A stretch of DNA of 64,000 nucleotides, taken from Arctopsyche grandis. Lineage: Eukaryota > Arthropoda > Insecta > Trichoptera > Hydropsychidae. Each line of letters begins with the position of its first letter. Within the stretch, counting starts at the first letter, position 1. The stretch is from contig NC_135364.1 of assembly GCF_051622035.1 (NCBI RefSeq), positions 21,789,001 to 21,853,000 on the forward strand, read 5' to 3'. This document shows positions 23,801-34,256 of this stretch, in pieces. The notes under the pieces were generated by a model. It made no database searches. It saw only the letters and a program-made list of their open reading frames with translations, and had not been told where the DNA came from. Both the position numbers and the translations under genes were made by a program.

Positions 23801-26767
23801 CGGCGTGGATTAACTTTTTATATTCTCTATTAATTGTCTAAAAAGTGCTGATATCCTTCCAAACATTGAGCCTCTGTTAATACATTAAACAATGGCAGGT
23901 TTCTAAAAAACAAAACTGTTTCTTTAACATTAATATTAGATTTTGAACCTGCCACAGATGGATTGAATAGTTTACTCAATGTTCAGAGGAATAGATTTGT
24001 GTCATTTAGTCTTGAGTGCGAATCTAGTTTTAAGACGCTTTTTTGAGCAGCCTTTTGGATACACAGCTCCAACTGTCTTCTTTTATTTACAGTAGTAGAC
24101 AAAAGCAGTTGCTTGGTTTCGACAGGAAAAACACCGTCTATGGTAAACTGCAAGCTCTGTTTTATCCCCTCAAATTTTTCACATAATAAATGGGCAAAGG
24201 GATAGGAAGACCCTTCTAAATTGTCTATTAATTTTATAAATTTTATGCAAATTTCACTTTTGTTTGTTATTTTAGCATCTATTCGCATATTTTACGAATT
24301 GAGCATCTATTCCGAATTTTAGCATCAATTAAGCATTAATAGCAAAGTGCCCAAAATACAGGTCTCTACTTGTTACCAAAGTTATCCCATAAGGCTGGTT
24401 TGGTAAGATTGTTGCCAACTTATAATGACAGCCTCTCTCATTTTAAGGTCATAAGTTTGTCTCATCGCAGAAAAGTATCTGATCTATTACTCTTATATAA
24501 GGAAGTTAATGGTGTCTTTTATACATCTATTTTGGAAGACATCAATACATTAATATTAATACTCGATTCACCAGATGTACAAATCTTTGTTATCCACCTA
24601 ATTTTTATAATGCATTATTAAATGGTACAATTGCACGGATATGCCGCCTTTACGATGCTGTAAATAATTGCCCTGATCTATTTTCTAACTCTATCAGTAC
24701 TTTTAGGGTGAAGAAGCAAATCTGTGGTTGATTTGCTTCTTCAACTTCATTTTCATTCATTGTTTTGTTTATGTGTACTATGTTTTTGTTTTCATTATAT
24801 TACCATGCGGTGCTCACTTTGATTAGAATCTAAATATTTTCTTTTATGGTTGTATCTTTTTTGTTTCACACTACTTCTTTCTTGTTATATTTTTATTCTG
24901 TATGTGTGCCATTAAAATAAAACAGAATTTTTGAATGGGAAATGCGTGCAGAAGACGATGGCTCAAGAAACTGGCGGCAGAATTTTTCAATGAAAGGCTC
25001 ACCAGAATTATCTCTATCTAAAAAATGTTTGGATATAATGTATGTAGTTGGTTGATATGATATCTCAATTATGGAAACAACAATTTTGTGATACAATAAA
25101 TTGTTTTCAGTTCATGAAAAAAGGATGTTTGCTTAAAAAATGACTTTCGCAGTGAAATTATAACATTCCTAATAACCAGTATAAACCTGCTTTTACTCAT
25201 ATAGAAAGTTTCACAAGTTCTTACTACAAGTTCGTAATTTTTCTATACGAACATACTCGTTACAGCTTTCTAATCTAACATATCAAAATAATCAAAATGA
25301 TTAAAACACACCACTGCTTCAATTGTGTTCCTATAAAATGCTCGTCACTTAAAATATATAACTATGTACTTGACCTGCATAAATAAAAGTCAAACAAAAA
25401 CGATTGCTTTATCGAAACATTCATACAATGTTGAGTGAAGATAAATATCATCACTTAACGTGACATTGAGATAAAATGCAAATATATATTATATCGCTAT
25501 TCTGTGTGTATGTGTGTGTCTGCGATAACGTTCGCTGTACTATAATAGTCGTTTAGATAATGATGAAAGAAAAAAACTTCTATATATATACTGTTTGCTA
25601 CCTCTAGTTATGTTTCCTCTAGGCAAGTCTCTGAGCATTTATCGCCATCTATTGAAAATTTACTTAATTAATTAATTAATTTTTCTATTGGTGTTTTATA
25701 CTGTTTATATGTAAGCACGTAGTTGGTTTTTACCATTTTTCTTTTCATATGACGGGCTGAAAACCAGACTGGTACAAGTGACAATTTAAAAAAAAAGCTG
25801 GTTTAAGTGCTAAAATAATGGCATTTCATATAGTTTGTGGCTATTTGCAGGTACTATATCTTATAATCCGATTATAATTTCTTACATTTAATGTATGCTA
25901 GACTTGTTTAATCAATCGTTCATACTACGTCACTTTACGAGTTCGAACTAAATTTTAAGAGGTATAAAATAAAATTTTATCAGTAAACACGCTGACAGTG
26001 ACAGTTCCCGCGCATGTGCAGAAGGCTTTGCGCCTGTCGCAGATATAGTACCTGCAAATAGCCAATAATTCGCAGATATAGTACCTGCAAATAGCCAATA
26101 ATTCGCATATAGAGTACCTGCAAATAGCCACAACCTTTCATATATGCTATTATTTTAGCACTTAAACCAGATTTTTTTTTTAAATGTCACTTGTACCAGT
26201 CTGGTTTTCAGCCCTTCATATTAAACTATTTAATATGTATTTGAAAAAAATACATACGACTGCATTCGGACCGAACACAGCACCGACACATTTCTTTTAA
26301 TTTTTTTATTTATATAATAACTTAATATGCCATAACCCATGCGATGATATTTCATCGGGCACAACACTAGTATAAATTAATACACAGCTACAATACGGCA
26401 AGTAATTGGGAAATAAAATACATATGTGCATGTGAAATAGCACAAATGTTTGTAAACACAATGGCATTGTTATGAAAATGACACGATACTATGTAGGTTA
26501 AGTAATGTGTGGGGGCACAATATTGACATTACCAGATACTATAATGAGCAGCTTGTATTTGAGATAGTCTGTGATGAGGAAGATGACGACGAGCAAGCCC
26601 AGGTAGGAGTAGGTGGATATCGGGTAGACTTCCTGATAGAGGGTCTCCTTCGTAATGTTCCGCCAGGGTCCGACCAGGAATTCGGAGACATAGGGCTCGG
26701 AAGGGCGGAGCTCACGAAGCAGGCCAAAAGTGCACAGCACCAGCGAAACGGTCACCCATTGCTCCAT
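20801..26767 (-). CDS. SLC19-family folate/thiamine transporter, copy 1
   Basis: Seven exons in phase: 26767-26533, 23143-23013, 22742-22598, 22519-22398, 22303-22145, 21394-21159 and 21086-20801, 437 residues. SLC19 carriers (reduced folate carrier, thiamine transporters) are 12-helix major-facilitator proteins of the plasma membrane. Family marks are LRELRPSEPYVSEFL after helix 1, the EVAYYTYMFAKV helix, YTRS.ALFGRFISG, the FHRE loop, WSIWYA.STAGYYQVQSYIQ.LW, and IFGLNTLFALTIQSLMT near the end. The substrate (folate, thiamine or other) cannot be told from sequence. Exons 1, 2, 3, 5 and 6 have exactly the lengths of the neighbouring copy at 29815-31889, so the two arose by tandem duplication. 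Introns here are much longer and hold RTE, hAT and MITE insertions. Exon 3's 3' border may be off by one base. Confidence 0.88.
21443..22106 (-). mobile_element. RTE-clade LINE 3' fragment in SLC19 copy 1 intron 5
   Basis: The minus strand matches the 3' half of the RTE copy at 55883-57680, from KPVEVVNNYLYLGQ through the TYGCET and QWAGHVARRMDERW blocks, and ends in a (GATGAT)n tail, typical for RTE 3' ends. The element is 5'-truncated and has small insertions, so it is inactive. Confidence 0.85.
23325..24363 (-). mobile_element. hAT-like DNA transposon remnant in SLC19 copy 1 intron 1
   Basis: Inverted ends ACCTGTATTTTGG and CCAAAATACAGGT bound about 1.04 kb. On the minus strand, 24288-23983 and 23785-23597 encode transposase-like pieces. 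The second reads PVNSVDAERYFSKYN and then RRTNL and a ML.FN block, the layout of the hAT C-terminal dimerisation domain. The central catalytic region is missing or scrambled. Flanks share TCTAC, an imperfect trace of an 8-bp duplication. Confidence 0.65.
24370..24735 (+). mobile_element. Non-LTR retrotransposon (LINE) 3' fragment
   Basis: Translation shows SLSHRRKVSDLLLLYKEVNG, followed in a shifted frame by ARICRLYDAVNNCPDLF and STFRVK. This is the end of a Jockey/CR1-type reverse transcriptase ORF, with at least one frameshift. A T-rich 3' UTR-like stretch follows to about 24900. It directly abuts the hAT remnant. Confidence 0.55.
25754..26214. mobile_element. MITE with about 100-bp terminal inverted repeats
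   Basis: Both ends start GGGCTGAAAACCAGACTGGT inward and the inverted similarity runs for about 100 bp on each side, including GTGGCTATTTGCAGGTAC. TTCATAT lies just outside each end (with one spare base on the left), suggesting an imperfect 8-9-bp target duplication. Long terminal repeats of this kind suit Mutator-like elements. It sits in intron 1 of SLC19 copy 1. Confidence 0.65.
26038..26131. repeat. Three tandem 31-33-bp units inside the MITE
   Basis: The unit CGCAGATATAGTACCTGCAA followed by ATAGCCAATAATT occurs three times with few changes. The array lies at the inner edge of the right terminal repeat, so one unit is part of that repeat and two appear to be local expansions. Confidence 0.7.
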
Positions 26768-27415
26768 GGGCGATAGACTCCCAAGACCGGGGTCAGGGTC
26801 TGCTGCTCAGTGACCTGGTGCCGGTGCCAATCCACTCTCTCCAACCGATCGTTCACGACTGTGCTTGAAATAGAAGACATGTGTCGACTGTCGAAAGTCC
26901 CACTTTGTAAGCATTGCCTTGTGCGACCGGTAATCTTGGACTCTCTGGCGTCTACTATCATGGGGTTGATAAGATAACGATCAGACAGGCAACATGACAA
27001 TAGGTTTCTGAAAATCAAAACCTTGGGAACGTTTTTCAGCCAATGTTTAAAAATACACTTCAGTAATGGGGATCTACCCGTGTTGTTTATTTGTTATGTA
27101 ATCACCATTAAGGTATCGATGAAAGCTCCTCAAATTATATACCGTTCCTGTCGATTTATTTTTTTTATTTCTTTATTTCACAAGTTTTCTTTTATTCACC
27201 CGAAAAATTCAATTTTTTATTGTTTTTTTTTTTTTGATCGTCTGTCATTCATTCGTCTGGCTCAAAGTTTTACACTTTCTATAGCTTTCTATACAAGCCT
27301 ATTCTTTCTATGTATCACTACGATATCGATTCAGTATCTATTCCTACGGAATTGTGTGATGATTTCAAATCGAAGTAATGATTTAAAATGAACGGAATCG
27401 AGAGAGAGTGGCGCG
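26768..27415 (-). promoter_or_regulatory. SLC19 copy 1 upstream region
   Basis: GC-richer sequence to about 26950 is probably 5' UTR and promoter of the minus-strand transporter; the rest is AT-rich. A minus-strand open frame that ends just before the start codon has no recognisable homology and is treated as untranslated. Confidence 0.35.
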
Positions 27416-27552
27416 TCCACACACACGATATCTACTACCGATATTTGCAATATTTTCCATATCCAGTTCCTAAATACCAACCACAGGTTGCAATATGGGA
27501 ATTGGATATGGAAAATATTGCAAATATCGGTAGTAGATATCGTGTGTGTGTG
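27416..27552. mobile_element. Palindromic MITE
   Basis: A near-perfect inverted repeat starting CACACACGATATCTACTACC folds on itself with about 50-bp arms around a short loop containing CAACCACAGGTTG. The arms resemble those at 523-662, so both belong to one palindromic family. Confidence 0.7.
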
Positions 27553-27553
27553 G

Positions 27554-27893
27554 GGTAAACGGACTAATAGTCATATGTGAACCAGTCACAGAACAACCGG
27601 TCGCTCTAGATCGGTCACACGTGATCACCCGTCACACTAAAAGTGGTCACACCCTAAAACTGGTCACACCCGAAAATTAGTCACGAAAAAACTGGTCACA
27701 CCCAAAAATTCGACCAATTTTTAATTTTTGGGTGTGACCAGTTTTTTCATGACCAATTTTCGGGTGTGACCAGTTTTCTCGTGACCAGTTTTAGTGTGAC
27801 AGGTGATCACGTGTGACCGGTTGTCCTGTGACCGGATCACGTGTGACCGGTTGTCCTGTGACCGGTTCACATTTGACTAGTAATCACCGAACC
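27554..27893. mobile_element. MITE rich in GGTCAC words, copy 1
   Basis: The ends GGTAAACGGACTA and GGTTCGGTGATTA read inward and continue as an inverted repeat through TGTGAACC and CCGGTCGCTC. The interior is a series of GGTCACACC/GTGACCAG words in both orientations, folding into a long hairpin. A second copy is at 54633-54901. Confidence 0.7.
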
Positions 27894-28330
27894 ATTCCTA
27901 CAGTCTTCCGATCGTTTTTGCCTTCTTCGGGAATATAATTTTGCCCCCTCAGCAAAATTTTATCCTTATCTAGGGCTGCCAGATATATTGATATCCAAAC
28001 CGGGACATTTTAATGTATTCTCCCCCCCCCCCCTCCCTCCGTTTTTTTGTAGAAAACGTAAATTTAACAAATTAAATTTAAGATCCTTCCTTTTATAAAC
28101 TAGCATTTCCTTTCTTTTTTTCCAGTTTATTTAGTTGTTTTAATATTAAATGAAATTAATTACATATTGCCAAAGAAGATGGAAAAAAAATAATTTTCTC
28201 AATCTCGCTTTTCTTGCTTTTTTAACCATGGATGTGGATCTACGGTGAGATTGAGATTCGTGCATTTTTTGCAGTTTCATAATAGCGGGGGGGGGGGGGG
28301 GGTTGGTATTTCTGAACAATGAAAGATCAA

Positions 28331-28711
28331 TAAGCAGCTATCGAAAACCGAGACATTTGGCTGTCCCGAAAGTTCCCTTCGGGACGCCGCGACGAGAGGC
28401 TTGAAACCGGGACAAACCCGTAATACCGGGCAGCCCTATCTTTATCTCAAATTATTAATAATAAAATTTTTAAGCGCATAAATTGTTAGAACTATGGGGG
28501 ATGAACGAATGAGACGACTGGCATGTTAATGCACGTGTTTATTATATGACAGCTGAAGGAAGAGTGAGTAGCGGCTTTCCGAACCCAGCCGAGTTGGTCC
28601 CCACTCGCAGGAAGGCAACCAAACTCGACCATGTCGTATAAGGGAGCCGCCACAGAACCTTGAAAATAACTGAGTATAATTTGTGCCCTCGGTGATAATT
28701 ATATTCACTGT
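28331..28711. repeat. Interspersed repeat 'A', copy 2, with insertion
   Basis: Reverse-complement partner of 298-520, split at 28493-28654 by the 162-bp solo-LTR-like element. Just before it, 28283-28302 is a run of G. No coding region. Confidence 0.6.
28493..28654 (-). mobile_element. 162-bp solo-LTR-like element, copy 2 (fossil)
   Basis: Same length and ends as the copy at 892-1053, flanked here by GAAC on both sides. The uninterrupted target is visible at 340-350 in repeat A copy 1, so both borders are certain. The element must be younger than repeat A. Confidence 0.7.
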
Positions 28712-28736
28712 TGATGTACATACGGTTCGATGATTA

Positions 28737-28879
28737 CACTGATTAACAAAAAAAATTACCAGAACGGAGACTAACCAATCTTTACTAAGTTTGACCCACT
28801 GAACTCGAATATGATAATGATAAAGATTGGTTAGTCTCTGCCCTGGTAACTCAAAAACGTGATTTTTTGTTGCTCAGTG
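28737..28879. mobile_element. Short palindromic MITE
   Basis: Inverted arms CACTGATTAACAAAAAA and CACTGAGCAACAAAAAA frame inner arms containing GAGACTAACCAATCTTTA. A related half lies at 52130-52233. Confidence 0.6.
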
Positions 28880-28887
28880 TTATTGCC

Positions 28888-29320
28888 CCTAAAACTCCCC
28901 CTAAGGCACTCCCCTAAAAGTCACTAAAATCTCTATAACGGAACATCTGGCAGCTGAAAAGTCCATCATACTAACGATAACTATCATACCAACGAGAACT
29001 CGAGTGCCAAATATTCCGTATTCGCGATTTTCATGGCAAAAATAATCCAATTACCGTATATACATATGTACTTGTTCATCCATCCAAAATGTAATACCAT
29101 CTTCTTGTTTCTTCCTCTTTACCACCAATTATACAAATAATAATCTTAGTTATGAAATATTTTGACAATCCACAAATATTTATTGAGGCACTTGAGTTCT
29201 CGTTAGTACAATATTTCGCGATTCTTTCGATTGATGGAGTTTTTGGGTGCCAGATGTTCCGTGATCGAGATTTTAGTGACTTGGACGAGATCGCTTTTAG
29301 GGCAATAATCACTGAACCAT
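28888..29320. mobile_element. Two inverted halves of palindromic MITE family D
   Basis: Words GTCACTAAAATCTC, ATAACGGAACATCTGG and AACGAGAACTCGAGTGCC appear at 28917-29010 and inverted at 29185-29290, separated by about 130 bp of unrelated AT-rich sequence. The same family occurs at 36175-36530, 43425-43620, 44325-44505 and 58400-58600. Confidence 0.6.
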
Positions 29321-29814
29321 TATATTTATGTCCAAAATGTATTACACTAAAATCATATATGTACATATGTAGATAGATACTTAGTCAAATTGCAGAGAAT
29401 TCTTAAAAACTGAATTCAAATGTTGTTTACTCGTGGAGTTTCTTCCTATCGCTCATTTAGTTTCATAAAAAAATTGCAAATTAATTATTATAACTTAAAA
29501 CTTTAAGAATTTAAAATTTAAATAATCATTAACACATATGTATATTGGAATTGCGAATTAGAAATCTTTAATATTTGGGAACTATGTATGTATGTATAAT
29601 CAGAAAAAAATTTCTTTATTTTAATTTTTTTTTTGTTTTTTTTTCTGAGATCATTAATCAGTAAGATTACAGATAAGATTATTTTGAATTAAAGGTCTAT
29701 AATATTAAAAAATTCATATATGTAAATAATTTTATTACTTTATCTATGTACGTAGTAACAATAATGATTTTTTTTTTATTTATGACAAATCCATGATATG
29801 CATAAGTTACAAAA
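29321..29814. other. AT-rich spacer 3' of SLC19 copy 2
   Basis: Low-complexity sequence with poly-A and poly-T runs. Probably the 3' UTR of the transporter; nothing else is recognised. Confidence 0.4.
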
Positions 29815-31889
29815 TTATTGGGAAACATCTTGAATATTTTGATCCTCTTCTGGTGTTGTTTTTCGCTCTAAATAGCAAGTTATGAACCATGAAGTTATTC
29901 CTATGATACTTAGAATAACATAATAAACAGCATACGCTCTATATTGACTGCGTATATCCAAAGCCAAACCGTGGTCTGAGATGATTATTAATGTCAAAAG
30001 TGATTGTATAATTAGGGCAATCAGAGTATTTATGCCGAAAATAAGTCCAAAGCAGCTGTCGTACACAAGATTGTGGGCTATTTGTGAGCTGAAATAAAAA
30101 TCGTAATATTATAAAAAATATGTTACATTGCTACTATTATTTTTAGTTGAATATTTACCTCGCTATTGTAATCATGTAATGATATATTATACCCAAAAAT
30201 ATATATCCGACGTAACTTAGCCATACAGCAGGTGCAAAACAAGCAGCTAGTACAGCACCGGCTTGAATAGCCGCAGCGAAAGCTGGCAATATATTGTACA
30301 CGTTTTTATTTTCAAATCTTTTGAGACCGCCCAATAAAGCTCCACATGCTCCTAGAACTGTCAGTATCGCCTCTACAACTCCATTGTATATATTCTGAAA
30401 TGTAAATCAAAAGTCTGAATGAAATTATCAACGTATGCTAATTTCATACACATATGATAAAAGAAGATATTTACTTCTTGTTCAGGTTCAACGTCGATCC
30501 AAAGAAGCTGGATGTAAGTTTGCACTTGATAAAAGCCAGCTGTTGATCCGGCATACCATGCCGACCAAGCAATAACAGACTTTCGACTGTATGCAGATTT
30601 TGCATGTTGCCACAAAAGCTGCACACCATTTATCTGTACATATATAATATTCATTTTGAGAAATTATGGTTAACTGTAGGATTTAAAATTCGAAATTTAG
30701 TTTGAATACCGGAACAGGATTATTTGAAGTTGTTTCTTGGTCAATTTTTGATTCTGTAGATGTATTAACTTCCCGATGGAAATATATACTCCGATCTACT
30801 GAAGGTAAAAATACTGCCCATATTGTCGCTAATATTTGACCTGTGATGAAAATATAAGTAGAATTTTCCTGTTGTTGGTGCGATAAAACTTGCGTCTTAT
30901 ATTATATTATATATATATATGATAATAATAACGAGGAAAAGTGAGTCAAAAACTAAATTGTAATATATTCGAATGAAAAAATTGTATTTTACCTGGTTAA
31001 CCTGTAATAACCATATAAGTAGAATGCATAGAATGGTCATTGTTAACAAAAGTATCGTCTAAAAGCGAGGCATCGAAGAGAGAGACGGAAAGTCAGAAGA
31101 GAGACAAAGTTTAGCAAACAATGAACAAACTCTGCCGCGCAGAGTTTTTGTAGCAACATTTTTGGAGGCTGAGAGCGATTCTATGCATTCTACTTCTATG
31201 GTAATAACCGATATAGTACTCACTTGAAAATGTGATGTAATTTAGCTGACGATAGTCGAGTGCTTTAAACGAAGTCAACAATTGAGCTGATAGTCCAGAT
31301 ATAAAACGCCCGACAAGAGCGGAAGATCTTGTATATGAAGCTACTTTATCATAATTTTTTTCATCTACCTAAAAATGTAAATGTTATTTTATTGGTATAA
31401 AGGAGTGAATTAATATCTTACAGGTTTATAATTGAATTACTTTGGCAAACATATAAGTATAGTATGCCACTTCCGTAGCCATGTAAAGGCCGTACAAGAA
31501 TTGCGACGCTTGAAGCCATTCTAAACTTTTAGTCCACAATAAAATGGAGTATACGCCTATTCCAGACAAACCTGAAAATAAGACATGATTTTTTAAATGA
31601 ATAACAATTATTAAAATCAGATAAATTGGTAAAAAAGTTAATAAATTTGATTACCTGATACTATTATTAGTGGCTTATATTTAAGGTAATCAGTGATGAG
31701 GAAAACGACAATAAGCAGGGCTAAATAAGAATATGTGCCGACGGGATAGACATGTTGATTGAGGGTTTCTTCAGTTATGTTTCGCCAGGGACCGAGGAGA
31801 AACTCGGAGACGTAGGGTTCGGATGGGCGAAGCTCACGAAGAAGGCCAAATGTGCACAGCAGCAGCGACACAACCATCCATTGCTCCAT
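29815..31889 (-). CDS. SLC19-family folate/thiamine transporter, copy 2
   Basis: Seven exons in phase: 31889-31655, 31571-31441, 31368-31224, 30840-30710, 30633-30475, 30394-30159 and 30088-29815, 436 residues. It is the tandem paralogue of the gene at 20801-26767, with the same LRELRPSEPYVSEFL start region, YTRSSALVGRFISGLSAQ helix, WSAWYAGSTAGFYQVQTYIQ and IFGINTLIALIIQSLLT. Exon lengths match the paralogue except exons 4 (131 against 122) and 7 (274 against 286), which encode the central loop and the C-terminal tail. The gene spans 2 kb because its introns are short; one carries a 188-bp MITE. Both copies are intact, so sub-function or tissue division is plausible but unproven. Confidence 0.9.
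31013..31200. mobile_element. 9-bp-TSD MITE, copy 1 (SLC19 copy 2 intron 3)
   Basis: Inverted ends ATATAAGTAGAATGCATAGA and CATAGAAGTAGAATGCATAG bound 188 bp. GTAATAACC is directly repeated on both sides. The body has GAGAGAGACGGAAAGTC and no open frame. Nine-base duplications point to Mutator-like (or possibly Merlin) transposition. Confidence 0.85.
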
Positions 31890-32351
31890 GTCGGCAGACT
31901 AAATGTTGTCCACTGCTTTTCGATTACACATAGTTTATAACATTGCTCATTGAAATGTTATTTTCAATTTCTCGCGACAATCGCGAGACAAATAAACCAG
32001 AAAATATTTGCACATCGCAACAGCGATCATGTAATAAGTCGCTAACTGTTTGAACTAAATTCAAATTATCGCCGAGTTATCGTTATCAACAGCAATTATC
32101 TGTAGTAAAATGTAATCTGATACAATTATAGAATTCCGGATATGTACAACCGAAACTGGTCCAGATTCGGACAAACACAATGGATAGTAAAAATTATTAT
32201 ATTAAAATGTATCTAAAAATATGCATTACGTAGCTCAAATACGATTTGCATTTTATGCGTTTAATGCATGTATGATGTCACAAATTACTCACTTTAATTA
32301 AAACGATGGGTAATTGCTTCAATCAATCCCACACGAGGATAAACAACAAGT
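31890..32351 (-). promoter_or_regulatory. SLC19 copy 2 upstream region
   Basis: AT-rich sequence upstream of the transporter start. It includes a short palindromic stretch (TTCTCGCGACAATCGCGAGA) at 31969-31988. No gene is recognised. Confidence 0.3.
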
Positions 32352-32864
32352 TTAATCGTTTGCCCGCAGCCGTCTTCTATAGAAGCTTTGGGCGACAAGT
32401 CTGTAGCGCGGCTGTGTTCCATAGAATTTCTGAACTTTGCACGGGATTTTGAACCTTATATGCGCCTATTTCAACTGTTTTAAGGTTCAAAATTTGGTTG
32501 AACATATTACTGAGAGTTGAATGCCATCCATTTAATTTTCTTAAGATGAATATATACCAGTCAAAATTAGTTTTTTGTGGAACCATACTGAAACCTCGTT
32601 TATGTGACGTCAGGTCTGTTGAACAATGGCGACGATACGTCTCAATTGTATGAAGAATGATTATTTGACAATTAAGCCAAAACTACGAGATATATTATGT
32701 ATTTTATTGTTTAAAATAATACTTTGTGTTAATTAACATATCTGGTTATTTGAGTAAATATTAAAATCTTTATTTAAGGTCGAAAACTCGATTGCCAAAT
32801 TCGCGAAAAAGGTGCCGTGTACAGTGCTTGTTCGCTATATTTATTGCCGCGGCCAAAGGGTTAA
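32352..32864. mobile_element. piggyBac-type MITE, copy 2
   Basis: TTAA at both ends with terminal repeats TCGTTTGCCCGC and CCCTTTGGCC, in the opposite orientation to the copy at 17271. Internal sequence is about 90 percent alike by eye. Confidence 0.8.
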
Positions 32865-33294
32865 GTTCATTTCTCTGAACATCGCGATTTTCTTTTCCGT
32901 GGTTTTCAAGTCATATGATAAACTACAATCACAGAAAATTGCTTGTGAAATATTATAATATATGACGAAACCAGTTTTGTATCAGTTATTTTTATCAATT
33001 TATCATCAATCGATCCCTTGTGATGAAATCTTTACCCAACGACAATTTAAAAAATAAAACTGTGTAACGAGGAAAACAGAATGATAAACATAGCAAGAAT
33101 TTAAAGAGAAACAATAATCTATAGTGGAAAAATAAGATTTTTTTCTTCATAATCTTGTTACTAATGAAATTAAATCACTAAATCAAAAACATCTGACGAT
33201 ACTTTGAATGTTATTTTTACAATAGTCTATCAATGACGATGGCAATGTGGGATAAGAAGTTTGTTGTTTGCAATGTTTAATTCATATACATAAT

Positions 33295-33478
33295 CAGTGG
33301 TGAGATTTTAAGTAGAGGACAAAGTATCTTCAAACGTTTAGATTTATATCGAACTTTTTCAAGCTCCGGCTATCACAAATATTATGTATGCATTTGAATT
33401 CAATTGTAAGGCACATGTTGTACGGATCTACCTCACGGGATCTACCAACAACAAAGAGAATTCCATGGCACGCCACTG
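33295..33478. mobile_element. Small hAT-type MITE
   Basis: Starts CAGTGGTG and ends CGCCACTG, the short inverted ends of many hAT-derived MITEs. The 8-bp duplication is not clear. Confidence 0.4.
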
Positions 33479-33625
33479 ATATGTGCGTCTACCTCACGGC
33501 ACCGAAAGTGAAAAGGTCAAAAAAGCAAATATCGGAAGGCAAAGATTGAAAAACGAAAGATCTTAAGTCGAAAGATCAAAAAAAAGGGTGCATGGTAAAC
33601 TGTACTATGTATATATAATATATAT

Positions 33626-33797
33626 CAGTAGCATGCGGTGAAATTATCTCTCTTTTTGTCATACAGCCTTGTTTAATGTGCGCGCGCAGGATACGGGAGG
33701 AAAAGCCTGTTCCTCTTGTTCCTGTTGTATCCTGCTCGCGCAAATTAAGTGAGGATGTACGACAGGGGGAGAGAGAGACTTTTACCGCACGCCACTG
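33626..33797. mobile_element. hAT-type MITE with inverted ends
   Basis: Inverted ends CAGTAGCATGCGG and CAGTGGCGTGCGG frame 172 bp. ATATATAT occurs on both sides, formally an 8-bp duplication but in low-complexity sequence. The interior has GAGAGAGA-type arms and a CCTGTTCCTCTTG duplication. Confidence 0.6.
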
Positions 33798-34256
33798 ATA
33801 TATATACTAACCGTTTTTTATATATATGCATGATAAACGAATATTTTCGACTTTTTCACGGTCACCCATGTTGTACATATGTATATTATGAATGATTCAA
33901 ATAAAAGAATATAAAGCAAAAGTTGATAAACCGTTAAGTTCACTAAAAATATCAGTATGTTTTACAGAGTTTTAATGAATTAATTTTGATATAAAATTCT
34001 TGAATCGATAATAATACAATTCAAGCGATTAACATATTACAGTTAGTAAATGGGTATTTTCTTAAAAAATTATGACATACAAAATATTATATATGATGGC
34101 AATTAAGTATTTTCCAAAAACCCTGTTAGTAATTAAAATAGTGAAAGATATGATATTACTTAAAATATTACATCAATTTTAGCTATATAATTGTTAATGA
34201 GAATTTTATCATTAAACAATCTAACTCATTTATAAAATCATTCGCTATTGTTCATT
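33798..34256. other. AT-rich spacer 3' of JMJD4
   Basis: About 460 bp of AT-rich sequence, probably including the JMJD4 3' UTR. No coding region or repeat border is recognised. Confidence 0.4.

Noticed and set aside
26038-26131. Tandem units considered as CRISPR repeats
   Set aside because: Adjacent units without spacers, located in a MITE arm.
26752-27018. Minus-strand open frame just upstream of SLC19 copy 1
   Set aside because: Probably 5' UTR; it overlaps the start codon in another frame and shows no domain.
28021-28302. C- and G-homopolymer runs as a G-quadruplex regulatory element
   Set aside because: Simple homopolymers in repeat-rich intergenic DNA, with no gene context to support a function.
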